Below, piece after piece: positions 42,507-50,270 of a DNA stretch of 64,000 nucleotides. How positions within the stretch are numbered: the first letter of the stretch is position 1; each line of letters starts with the position of its first letter. The translations under genes were made by a program, and so were the position numbers. The notes under the pieces were generated by a model. That model was not told the DNA's origin. It ran no database searches and worked only from the letters and a program-made list of their open reading frames with translations. Source of the DNA: Alkalispirochaeta americana (GTDB lineage Bacteria; Spirochaetota; Spirochaetia; DSM-27196; Alkalispirochaetaceae); NCBI RefSeq assembly GCF_900156105.1, contig NZ_FTMS01000018.1, forward strand, positions 1 through 64,000. Reading direction: 5' to 3'.

Positions 42507-42539
42507 TTGACCTTGCTGGCAGGGTGAAATATATTTCAC
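42507..42539 (+). promoter_or_regulatory. Promoter and autoregulatory palindrome of the Fur/PerR-type gene
   Basis: -35 TTGACC (42507-42512), 17-bp spacer, -10 TATATT (42530-42535). The perfect 16-bp palindrome GTGAAATATATTTCAC (42524-42539) covers the -10. The GTG start is 10 nt after the -10, so the 5' leader would be only about 4 nt. Confidence 0.75.
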
Positions 42540-42545
42540 TGTATC

Positions 42546-42962
42546 GTGGCGAAGGTGAGAAAGAGCAAACAGCGGGATCGAATACGGGAACTCCTGGAGC
42601 GCGAGCGCATCCACGTTACCGCGAGCTGGGTCTACGACCAGCTTCGGGAGGAGTTCCCCACCCTCAGCTTGGGGAACGTCTACCGGAACCTCAACATTCT
42701 GGTCCGCCAGGGCGAGGCAAACCGGCTCCCCTTCGGGAGCACCTTCGATGTCTACGAGGCGGTCCGCAAACCTCACTATCACTTTGTCTGCGAGCGGTGC
42801 GGAGCGATCGAGGATGTAGCTGTCCCGGGATCGCTTCAGGCCCAGCTGGATTCACTCCTGGACGATTCCAGTGGACATCGCCTGCTCCGCACAACCGTGG
42901 AGTTTCACGGTATCTGCCAGGCCTGCCGGAAGAAGGCAACTCCTTCTTCCGAAGACCAGTAA
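42546..42962 (+). CDS. Fur-family regulator, PerR-like
   Basis: 138 residues from GTG 42546. Winged-helix part 1-80 (RIHVTASWVYDQL, SLGNVYRNLNILVRQGEA). The structural zinc site has two CxxC pairs (CERCG about residue 81, CQACR about residue 124), as in PerR and many Fur proteins. The regulatory His/Asp residues around HYHFVC and SGHRLLRTTVEFHG suit a PerR-like peroxide or redox sensor. It lies directly after the hydrogenase cluster. Palindromes like its own operator occur before that cluster, so it probably represses the hydrogenase genes under oxidative conditions. Confidence 0.85.
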   Translation: MAKVRKSKQRDRIRELLERERIHVTASWVYDQLREEFPTLSLGNVYRNLNILVRQGEANRLPFGSTFDVYEAVRKPHYHFVCERCGAIEDVAVPGSLQAQLDSLLDDSSGHRLLRTTVEFHGICQACRKKATPSSEDQ

Positions 42963-42999
42963 CAGCCAACGCTCTTTTTGCAGCCCTGCTGTGGCGCTT

Positions 43000-44277
43000 C
43001 TAGATCACGGTTCCTGCGGGGATTACCCCGTTTTTGGGAACAATGATAATCCCGTCGCGGACAAAGAACCGATCGTAGTCACCTTCGGGCGGAATGCCGT
43101 CCCATCCAATGGAACATCCTTCGCCAATCCGGGCGTTTTTATCTATGATAGCTTGCTTGATCCGTGTGTTGCGACCGATTCCGATAGGCGGTACCGAGTG
43201 GCCATCTTCAAGCGGCTCCGGCCCGGGCTCTTCGTAATAGTCTGCTCCCATGCAGATAACGCCCTCCAGAGTACAGCCCTCGCCGATAATTGTCCGGATA
43301 CCGATAACCGTACGAGAGAGACTGCTCTGGGTGATAATGCAGCCATCGGCGGCCAGGGTTTGCGAGATGGTGCAGGAGTTGAGCTTGCTCGGAGGGAGGT
43401 CCCTTCGGCGCGTGTAAATGGGCATCTCTTCGTCGTACAAGTTGAAGGCAGGGTAGATATCTGCCAGATCAAGGCTTGTTTTGTAGAAGCTCTCTATGGT
43501 GCCGATATCTTCCCAGAAACCGTTGAAGAAGTAGGCGTTTACGTGGCGGCTGCCGATCATGTTAGGGATGACTTCTTTTCCGAAGTCTGCTTCGTCGCTG
43601 TCCAGGACTGCTTCCATGGCTTCGGCGTTGAAGATATAGATGCCCATGGAGGCCAGGTAATCTTTCCCCTCTTCGTAGTTGGGTAATCGGGCTGCCAGGG
43701 TCTTGGGAATTTTAAGGGAGCTGATGTCTTTTTCCAGGGGGGGCTTTTCGGTGAACTTCTTGATCCTCTTTTTTGTATCCACCGTAAGAATTCCGAAACC
43801 TGTTGCGTCCTGGCGGTTTACGGGAAGAACGGCTACGCTCGCCTCGGCCCCGCTCTTTACGTGCTCATCAAAAAATCCTCGCAGATCCATGCGGTAGAGC
43901 TGATCGCCCGAGAGGATCATATAGTGGGTTGGTTTTTGCGTGCGAAAATGGACCAGATTTTTTCGTACCGCATCGGCTGTTCCCTCGTACCACCCGGTAT
44001 GGGTGAAGGTTTGTTCCGCCGCAAGAACCTCCACAAAACCGTTGGTGAAGGAGTCAAAAATATAGGTGTTCCCGATGTGCAGGTGCAGTGACGCTGTATT
44101 AAACTGCGTGAGCACGTATATTTTCTTGAAGTTTGCGGCGATGCTGTTGGAGAGAGGAATATCCACCAGACGATACTTCGCCCCGAAGGGAACTGCAGGT
44201 TTTGCTCTGTCCGCCGTAAGCGGGTAAAGCCGAGTTCCCTTTCCACCACCCATTACAATTGTTAGTACGTCATGCAT
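43000..44277 (-). CDS. glgC: Glucose-1-phosphate adenylyltransferase
   Basis: 425 residues from ATG 44277, normal for bacterial GlgC. Motifs: IVMGGGKGTRLYPLT with the nucleotide-binding loop, AKPAVPFGAKYRLVDIPLSN, MILSGDQLYRMD and FTEKPPLE near the active site. A left-handed beta-helix C-terminus follows (VIGIRTIIGEGCTLEGVI, IDKNARIGEGCSIG). It makes ADP-glucose for glycogen synthesis; glgA lies 3.6 kb away. Its promoter appears to give a leaderless message. Confidence 0.95.
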   Translation of the reverse strand: MHDVLTIVMGGGKGTRLYPLTADRAKPAVPFGAKYRLVDIPLSNSIAANFKKIYVLTQFNTASLHLHIGNTYIFDSFTNGFVEVLAAEQTFTHTGWYEGTADAVRKNLVHFRTQKPTHYMILSGDQLYRMDLRGFFDEHVKSGAEASVAVLPVNRQDATGFGILTVDTKKRIKKFTEKPPLEKDISSLKIPKTLAARLPNYEEGKDYLASMGIYIFNAEAMEAVLDSDEADFGKEVIPNMIGSRHVNAYFFNGFWEDIGTIESFYKTSLDLADIYPAFNLYDEEMPIYTRRRDLPPSKLNSCTISQTLAADGCIITQSSLSRTVIGIRTIIGEGCTLEGVICMGADYYEEPGPEPLEDGHSVPPIGIGRNTRIKQAIIDKNARIGEGCSIGWDGIPPEGDYDRFFVRDGIIIVPKNGVIPAGTVI

Positions 44278-44283
44278 AATCTG

Positions 44284-44312
44284 ATTGTAGGGGTACTCCT
44301 GAACGGGGTCAA
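44284..44312 (-). promoter_or_regulatory. glgC promoter, probably leaderless
   Basis: Minus strand: -35 TTGACC (44312-44307), 17-bp spacer, -10 TACAAT (44289-44284). Only six bases separate the -10 from ATG 44277, and there is no Shine-Dalgarno sequence. Confidence 0.7.
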
Positions 44313-44322
44313 GGAAAGATGA

Positions 44323-44328
44323 TACAAT
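44323..44328 (+). promoter_or_regulatory. Possible -10 box of mrfA, leaderless
   Basis: TACAAT ends 7 nt before the GTG at 44336. The -35 region is poor (CTGAAC at 18 bp). This divergent arrangement mirrors the glgC promoter on the other strand. Confidence 0.4.
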
Positions 44329-44335
44329 TCTAACT

Positions 44336-46630
44336 GTGATGATGAATGGATTGATTAAAGATCTTGAACAGGACACTTCCTTTTTGCGTTACGTCTCGCA
44401 TTGGGCGCGTATTCCCGCAACTGAGGGCTGCACCGTCCCCCTTCCGGCGTCGCTGGATCCCCGACTGAAGGAGGCTCTGTCCCACCGGGGGATCAGGGAC
44501 CTCTACTCGCACCAGGGGGAGGCGTGGTCGCATGTGGAGGCCGGGAGGAATGTGGTCGTGGTGACTCCCACAGCGTCGGGCAAGACCCTGACCTATAACC
44601 TCCCCGTCCTTGATACCCTTCTGGGGGATCCGTCGGCGAGGGCTCTCTATCTTTTTCCCACCAAGGCCCTGAGTCAGGACCAGCAGGCGGAGCTCGGTGA
44701 GACGATCCAGGGCGGGGATCTTCCTCTGGCGGCGATGACCTACGATGGTGATACTCCCCGGTCTGTCCGAACCACCCTGCGAACCCGCAGCAGAATCGTC
44801 ATAACAAATCCCGATATGCTCCACGCCGGGGTGCTTCCAAACCATACCCGGTGGGTTCAGTTCTTTCAGAACCTGCGCTACATCGTCATAGACGAGCTTC
44901 ACATCTATCGGGGAATCTTTGGTTCTCACGTGGCCAACGTTATCCGGCGACTGAAACGGGTGGCCCGCTTTTATGGGGCCGATCCTCAGTTCATTCTTTG
45001 TTCGGCGACCATTGGAAACCCCCGGGAGCTGGCCCGGCAGCTGATCGGAGAGCCTGTTGCGCTGGTTGATAAAAACGGGGCTCCCCGGGGAGAAAAGCAT
45101 CTTGTTCTCTATAATCCTCCTCTGGTCGATTCTGTTCAGGGAATTCGCCAGGGGGTGGTCCAGGCTTCAAAGGGGCTGGCCCTGCGCTTTCTCAAGCAGG
45201 GTGTAAAGACGATCGTCTTCACCCGGTCCCGGCAAAACACCGAGCTTGTGGCAGATTACATTCGTCGCGGCCTTGCAAACGTCTTTACCGATAACGGAGG
45301 CATCAGGATCGAGTCCTACCGGGGCGGGTATCTTCCATCGGAACGCCGGGAGATAGAACGAGGGCTTCGGGATGGATCCATCCAGGGTGTTGTTTCCACC
45401 AACGCCCTGGAGCTGGGTATAGACATCGGCGGGCTGGATGTTTCCATCCTCGGGGGATTCCCCGGCACCGTGGCGGCCGCCCTGCAGCAGGCCGGGCGTG
45501 CCGGGCGGCGTCAGGACTGTTCTCTGGCAGTGCTGGTAGCAACCTCCGCTCCCGTAGATCAATATGTGGTGGAACATCCCGACTATTTTTTCGGACGCTC
45601 TCCCGAATCGGCCTGGGTAAACCCCGATAACCCCTATGTGCTGATGGATCAGCTCAAGTGTGCCGCCTTCGAGCTGCCTCTGGACCCCGGGGAACCCCTG
45701 GTGCAATCAGCGGGGGAGTTTGTGACCCTCCTGGAAGAGTCCGGGGTCATTCGCTGGGGCGGGGCTACCTGGCACTGGTCCGATCAGAGCTATCCTGCTG
45801 AAGGAGTCAGTTTACGCAGTGCCTCCAGCGAGAACGTGGTGATTATCGATACTACAGGCGGAACGGAGCAGGTGATCGGCGAGATGGATCGTCCCTCGGC
45901 AAAGGAGCTCCTTTTTGATCAGGCTGTGTATATTCACCGGGGAACCCAGTACATGGTGCGAAAGCTGGACGTTGAAAACCGGCAGTGCCGGGTGGAGCAG
46001 CGCCAGGTGGAGTATTTCACCGATGCCCTGGTGAAGGTCGATCTGAAGGTTCTCACCGAGGAGGATGCGATCGACACCGGTGCAGGAACGGTTCTCCTGG
46101 GAGATGTCCTGGTGAGAAGCGTGGCTTCGAAGTTCAAAAAAATACGCTTTGGAAGCCACGAGAATGTGGGCTACGGAGATATCTTCCTGCCCGAGGAACA
46201 GATGCACACCCGGGCCGTCTTGATCCCCTTTTCTTCGGGCCACCCTCTGGAGGAACCCCTGGAGGAGATGCCTCCCGAGGCGCGGGCGGCTCTTCTGGGG
46301 CGTCTGGGCCGAATGCTCCGGGCGGTGGCTCCGGTCTTCCTTATGGCTTCTCTCCAGGATGTGGGGGTTCACACTGCCTTGAAGGATACCCACTTTGGTG
46401 TGCCGGCGATCTTTTTCTATGATCGCTACCCTGGAGGAAGTGGTCTGGCTCAGGGCATCGCAGAAGCCTTTCCTTTGCTTCTCTCGGCGGCTCTGGAGCG
46501 TGTCTCGAACTGTTCCTGCACCTCGGGGTGCCCTTCCTGTGTAGGCCCCCGGGATGCCCGGCAAGAGGGCTGGGAGGGGAACCCCCGGCAGGCTGTGCAA
46601 GCTCTGCTGGCGCGGTGGGTCCGTGGGTGA
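44336..46630 (+). CDS. mrfA: MrfA-type DEAD/DEAH-box DNA helicase (DUF1998)
   Basis: 764 residues (GTG 44336, or ATG 44339/44342). Superfamily 2 motifs: TPTASGKTLTYNLP (I), VIDELHIYRG (II), LCSATIGNP (III), TNALELGIDIGG and QQAGRAGRR (VI). The C-terminal DUF1998 domain ends in a four-Cys zinc site (CSCTSGCPSC). B. subtilis MrfA (YprA) is a 3'-5' helicase for mitomycin-type DNA damage that works with the exonuclease MrfB. The downstream overlapping gene is just such an exonuclease. Confidence 0.88.
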   Translation: MMMNGLIKDLEQDTSFLRYVSHWARIPATEGCTVPLPASLDPRLKEALSHRGIRDLYSHQGEAWSHVEAGRNVVVVTPTASGKTLTYNLPVLDTLLGDPSARALYLFPTKALSQDQQAELGETIQGGDLPLAAMTYDGDTPRSVRTTLRTRSRIVITNPDMLHAGVLPNHTRWVQFFQNLRYIVIDELHIYRGIFGSHVANVIRRLKRVARFYGADPQFILCSATIGNPRELARQLIGEPVALVDKNGAPRGEKHLVLYNPPLVDSVQGIRQGVVQASKGLALRFLKQGVKTIVFTRSRQNTELVADYIRRGLANVFTDNGGIRIESYRGGYLPSERREIERGLRDGSIQGVVSTNALELGIDIGGLDVSILGGFPGTVAAALQQAGRAGRRQDCSLAVLVATSAPVDQYVVEHPDYFFGRSPESAWVNPDNPYVLMDQLKCAAFELPLDPGEPLVQSAGEFVTLLEESGVIRWGGATWHWSDQSYPAEGVSLRSASSENVVIIDTTGGTEQVIGEMDRPSAKELLFDQAVYIHRGTQYMVRKLDVENRQCRVEQRQVEYFTDALVKVDLKVLTEEDAIDTGAGTVLLGDVLVRSVASKFKKIRFGSHENVGYGDIFLPEEQMHTRAVLIPFSSGHPLEEPLEEMPPEARAALLGRLGRMLRAVAPVFLMASLQDVGVHTALKDTHFGVPAIFFYDRYPGGSGLAQGIAEAFPLLLSAALERVSNCSCTSGCPSCVGPRDARQEGWEGNPRQAVQALLARWVRG

Positions 46631-47933
46631 TTTGTACGAGCGGCTCCGGCGAATCCGGGAGCAACAGCGTCGCGGTGCCACCCTGCCGGGAGGAAGCGGT
46701 TCATCCCCTCCCGAAGGCCCGGTAACACTTCGCCGGAAATCTGTCACCGGAGGTGCTCCTGGGCCAGGCTGGGAGGAGCGTGCTCCCGGGGTTTTCTACC
46801 GTTCTCTTCCGGGCGAGTTGCCCCGGAGCCATGCCTGCCAGGTGTCCCCCGACGGAAGGTGGCGCAGCATCTCGGCAGTTTTTGGAGTGGGGGAGATCTG
46901 TTCTCCCCTCTTCCTGGACGTGGAAACCAGTGGTCTTTCGGGAGGTTCCGGGAGCGTTGCCTTTCTCACGGGGCTGGGGCGATTCGTGGGAACAAAGGAT
47001 GGGGAAGACGATCGCCCCCGGCTACGGGTGGAGCAGCTCTTTTTGGCCGATCTTGGAGCCGAGACGGCCTACACCGGTGAACTTCACCGCCTCATCGGCG
47101 ATAATCCCTGTTATGTCACGTATAATGGCGCTTCTTTTGATATTCCCGTTTTGCGCACCCGGGCGATCATGACCAGAAGAAATCTCCCCGAAGCGCGTCA
47201 TCTGGACCTTCTCCCGATCACGCGCCGTCTCTTTTCGCCCGTGATTGGTTCCTGCCGTCTTTCTGCGGTGGAAGAGCGGGTTCTGGGGGTGCAACGGGAT
47301 GAGGACATCCCCGGCAGTCAGGTTCCCGAGCGCTATCAGGAGTATCTTCGCCGGGGCGATCCCCGGGGAATTGCTCCCGTTCTGGCCCATCATTTCTACG
47401 ATATTCTGCACCTGGCGCTTCTGGCAGTGCACCTGAACGGGCTTTTTTGTTGCCGGACCCCTTCTTCTGCCACAGGCGAGACGACCGATCTCTCTTCAGG
47501 ATGTCAGGAGACGCTCCCGGTTGTTGCCGACGAGGCGGCGCGACTTCGCTTGCTCTGGGAAAGAGGAAGTCCTTCAGACCGGGATCGGGCAGCATTCCGG
47601 GTTCGGCATCTTCTCGCCTGTCCCGGAAGCTCTTCCGGCAGGGCCCGGGAAAAGCTGGCGGAGCTCCAGATTCGGATCGCCCGAAGCCGAAAGGACTGGC
47701 CCGGTCAGGAGGCGGCGCTGCGCCTTCTTCACCGCTATCGGGGCAGCCGGGAAGACGCCGTGGCTCTTGCCAAGTTTCTGGAACATCGTCAGGGCCGTTT
47801 CGACGAGGCTTTGCAGGTGGTAAGCGCTGCGGCAGACCGATGGGGCCGGGATGCTTCCCTGGAACACCGGATGGCGCGATTGCTTCGCAAGAAGGCCCGC
47901 TACGACGGGCCTTCCCGGATTTCACCGGGCTGA
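46623..47933 (+). CDS. mrfB: MrfB-type DEDD exonuclease (YprB-like)
   Basis: 436 residues from GTG 46623, overlapping mrfA by 8 bp. An RNase H-like exonuclease domain (about 95-275) shows FLDVETSGLSGG (D and E of motif I), YNGASFDIPVL (motif II) and HHFYDILHL (final Asp). The C-terminal half is helical with TPR-like character (AALRLLHRYRGSREDAVALA). In B. subtilis the pair removes mitomycin adducts independently of UvrABC. The 3' end overlaps convergent glgA by 34 bp. Confidence 0.85.
   Translation: MGDLYERLRRIREQQRRGATLPGGSGSSPPEGPVTLRRKSVTGGAPGPGWEERAPGVFYRSLPGELPRSHACQVSPDGRWRSISAVFGVGEICSPLFLDVETSGLSGGSGSVAFLTGLGRFVGTKDGEDDRPRLRVEQLFLADLGAETAYTGELHRLIGDNPCYVTYNGASFDIPVLRTRAIMTRRNLPEARHLDLLPITRRLFSPVIGSCRLSAVEERVLGVQRDEDIPGSQVPERYQEYLRRGDPRGIAPVLAHHFYDILHLALLAVHLNGLFCCRTPSSATGETTDLSSGCQETLPVVADEAARLRLLWERGSPSDRDRAAFRVRHLLACPGSSSGRAREKLAELQIRIARSRKDWPGQEAALRLLHRYRGSREDAVALAKFLEHRQGRFDEALQVVSAAADRWGRDASLEHRMARLLRKKARYDGPSRISPG
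47892..47913. terminator. Hairpin in the mrfB/glgA convergent overlap
   Basis: AAGGCCCG (47892-47899) pairs perfectly with CGGGCCTT (47906-47913) over a 6-nt loop, inside the coding overlap of the two convergent genes. No T-tract on either side, so termination is only suggested. Confidence 0.35.
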
Positions 47934-49381
47934 TCAAGAAGCGAGCTGTACAGATCCTGGTAGTCTTTGGCGGAACGATCCCACCCGAAGTCTCTGGCCA
48001 TGGCGGCATCGCGCAGATCTTCCAGGCGACGGGAGGGCTCCTGGTAGATCCGGCAGGCCTCCTGAAGCGCAGCGAAGATACCCTCGGGTGAGTAGTGGCG
48101 GATGAGAACTCCCGTTTCGGAATCCACCGTATCGGCCAGCCCCCCTGTGGGGGTTACCACGGGGATGGTGCCATAGCGCAGGGCGTAGAGCTGATTCAGG
48201 CCGCAGGGTTCGTAGGTGCTGGGCATCAGGAAAAAATCACTTCCGGCGGTGATCCGGTGGGCCAGGGTCTCGCTGTACCCGATAAGGGCCGAGAAATTGG
48301 GAAGCTCCGCCGACAGGCGCTGAATCTCCTCCTGGCACCAGGCTTCTCCTGTTCCGATAAGGATTACCTGAAGGGGAAGTTCTTCGCATATTCGTCGGAG
48401 AGCCCCTCGCTCTGTTCCGGCCTGCCTGGTGCCGTTCCCGAAAAGCGCGCCGATTCCCTTCTGCTCGGTGAGGCGGGTTACCATTCCTATCAGGGGAACC
48501 TCTGGTTCCGGAGGCAGCCCGAACTCTATCTGGAGCGTTGCCTTGCAAAGAGCTTTTCCCCGGCGGTTCTCCCGGCTATAGCAGGCCGGCAGGGCGGTAT
48601 CGTGCTGGGGATTCCATTCCTCCCGGTCGATGCCGTTCAGAATTCCCGTCAGTTTTTCCTTCTGCTGTGTTATTTCCCGGTGCAAGCCAAAGCCAAAGGC
48701 GGGCGTCTGAATCTCCCGGGCATAGCGGGGGCTCACGGCTACCAGGGCATCGGCCGTGGTGAGGGCTCCCTTCACGAGGTTGATCTCCTGGTTATGCTCG
48801 AGCCCGGCCCGACCGCGCTCCTCCGGTGATAGTCCCGTCTCGCGGGATCTGGCGAGGGGGCTCCACCCCTGGTAGCCAAAGTTGTGGATGGAGAAGACCG
48901 TTCTGGCCCCGCCCAGGGGAGTTTCCCGGTAAAAGAGCCGGTGAAAAACAGGAACCAGGGCGGTCGGCCAGTCGTGGGCGTGGATGATCTGCGGCCTGAG
49001 ATCAAGGGCCAGGGCCAGTTGCAACGCGCCCCGGGAGAGAAGAGAGAAGCGGCGAAGGTTATCCCCGTAGGCCTCGGCGGGACTCGGGCCATAGATGCCA
49101 GGGCGTCGGAAGAGCTCCCCGTGATCCAGGGCGAACAGATCAACCCCTCCCAGTTCACGGTGGTGACACCCTGTCCAGATTTCCTGATCTCCCAGAGGAA
49201 CACCCAGGGGGATTTTCAGATCGGTCCAGCCCTCAAGGTCTATGGATTGGTAGCGGGGTAGAACCAGGGAGACCCGGTTTCCCCGGGAAAAAAGGGTTTT
49301 TGCCAGGGAGGCCACGGCATCAGCAAGGCCCCCGGATTTTGCCAAAGGATGAAACTCGCTTGTTACAAAAAGAATATGCAC
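47900..49381 (-). CDS. glgA: Glycogen synthase (ADP-glucose, GT5)
   Basis: 493 residues, normal size. The ADP-glucose binding loop KSGGLADAVASLAK (15-28) and the C-terminal segment FLMPSTYEPCGLNQLYALRYG with PTGGLADTV identify GlgA. It starts with GTG two bases after the acetyltransferase stop and has no ribosome site, so translation likely depends on reinitiation. It elongates glycogen from the ADP-glucose made by GlgC. Confidence 0.95.
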   Translation of the reverse strand: MHILFVTSEFHPLAKSGGLADAVASLAKTLFSRGNRVSLVLPRYQSIDLEGWTDLKIPLGVPLGDQEIWTGCHHRELGGVDLFALDHGELFRRPGIYGPSPAEAYGDNLRRFSLLSRGALQLALALDLRPQIIHAHDWPTALVPVFHRLFYRETPLGGARTVFSIHNFGYQGWSPLARSRETGLSPEERGRAGLEHNQEINLVKGALTTADALVAVSPRYAREIQTPAFGFGLHREITQQKEKLTGILNGIDREEWNPQHDTALPACYSRENRRGKALCKATLQIEFGLPPEPEVPLIGMVTRLTEQKGIGALFGNGTRQAGTERGALRRICEELPLQVILIGTGEAWCQEEIQRLSAELPNFSALIGYSETLAHRITAGSDFFLMPSTYEPCGLNQLYALRYGTIPVVTPTGGLADTVDSETGVLIRHYSPEGIFAALQEACRIYQEPSRRLEDLRDAAMARDFGWDRSAKDYQDLYSSLLDQPGEIREGPS

Positions 49382-49383
49382 GG

Positions 49384-50244
49384 TCAGCGATAATAACTGA
49401 TTCGATAGGGAGATACAAACGAAAAATGAAGGCCGTCATAGAGTCGCCGGGCTGCGGTGTTGTCTTTTTTCACAAAGAGCGATGCCCTCCGGCCTTCCCG
49501 GGCCAGATCGGCAAGAAGGTGAGTCATCAGGAGGCGGGCTATTCCCCGTCCCCTCCAGGAGGGAACGGTGTAGACGCCTCCGATCTGATCGGTTCCCATG
49601 CCGCGGGCGTTCGTGGCGACCCGGCCGATAACATCGCCCTGACAGACTGCAACGAGAACGCGCTGGCAGGTCAGGCTGTCGATGAGGGAGGTCTTGCTGT
49701 GTTCCGGGGCCGGTCTGGTTCCCGGAAGCAGCACCTCCTCTATCTCGTAGGCGATCTGAAGCTGGAGAAGACTGCGCCACTGGTCCGGACGGGGGCGAAC
49801 GATGCTGATATCCCGGGGGGCTGGCATTCTCCGGGGATAGTCCGGGGGGGAGAGGCTCAGGAGATCGTAGTTAACCCATGTGCGGGGATTTGCCCCCAGC
49901 AAGGCTGTCAGGGCCTCCACATGAGCCTCGGCACCCATGATCGTGCGGGGGCGCAGAAAGGCGCCAAAGTTCCGGCGGAGGGCTGCCTGGGCGTGAAGAT
50001 CTTCCGGGCTGTATCCCGAAAAGAAGGGAGCAAAAAAACCGCCCGGTCCCTGATAGACCGCCCCGCAGTTCTCCCGGAAATGGACGCGCCCTCCGCCGTG
50101 GAGGCGTCGATCCAGGGGGAATCGACGCAGACGGTCGCTCACAACGGTAGCAAGCGGTTCGTGGCGTTCCAGGTATTTCACCAGGTCAGATTGCTCGGGA
50201 GAGGAGACGATTTTCCAGAGGGCGCGGGAGCCGCTGTTTCTCAT
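49384..50244 (-). CDS. GNAT-family acetyltransferase
   Basis: 286 residues. The C-terminal 140 residues are a GNAT domain with the acetyl-CoA loop GGVYTVPSWRGRGIARLLMT (near residue 215) and the closing segment FVKKDNTAARRLYDGLHF. The N-terminal half (1-140) resembles FeeM/DUF-type extensions but is not specific. Directly upstream of glgA in the same transcript. Substrate unknown. Confidence 0.8.
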   Translation of the reverse strand: MRNSGSRALWKIVSSPEQSDLVKYLERHEPLATVVSDRLRRFPLDRRLHGGGRVHFRENCGAVYQGPGGFFAPFFSGYSPEDLHAQAALRRNFGAFLRPRTIMGAEAHVEALTALLGANPRTWVNYDLLSLSPPDYPRRMPAPRDISIVRPRPDQWRSLLQLQIAYEIEEVLLPGTRPAPEHSKTSLIDSLTCQRVLVAVCQGDVIGRVATNARGMGTDQIGGVYTVPSWRGRGIARLLMTHLLADLAREGRRASLFVKKDNTAARRLYDGLHFSFVSPYRISYYR

Positions 50245-50270
50245 GATCCCTTGCTCCTTCAGGTGCTCCT

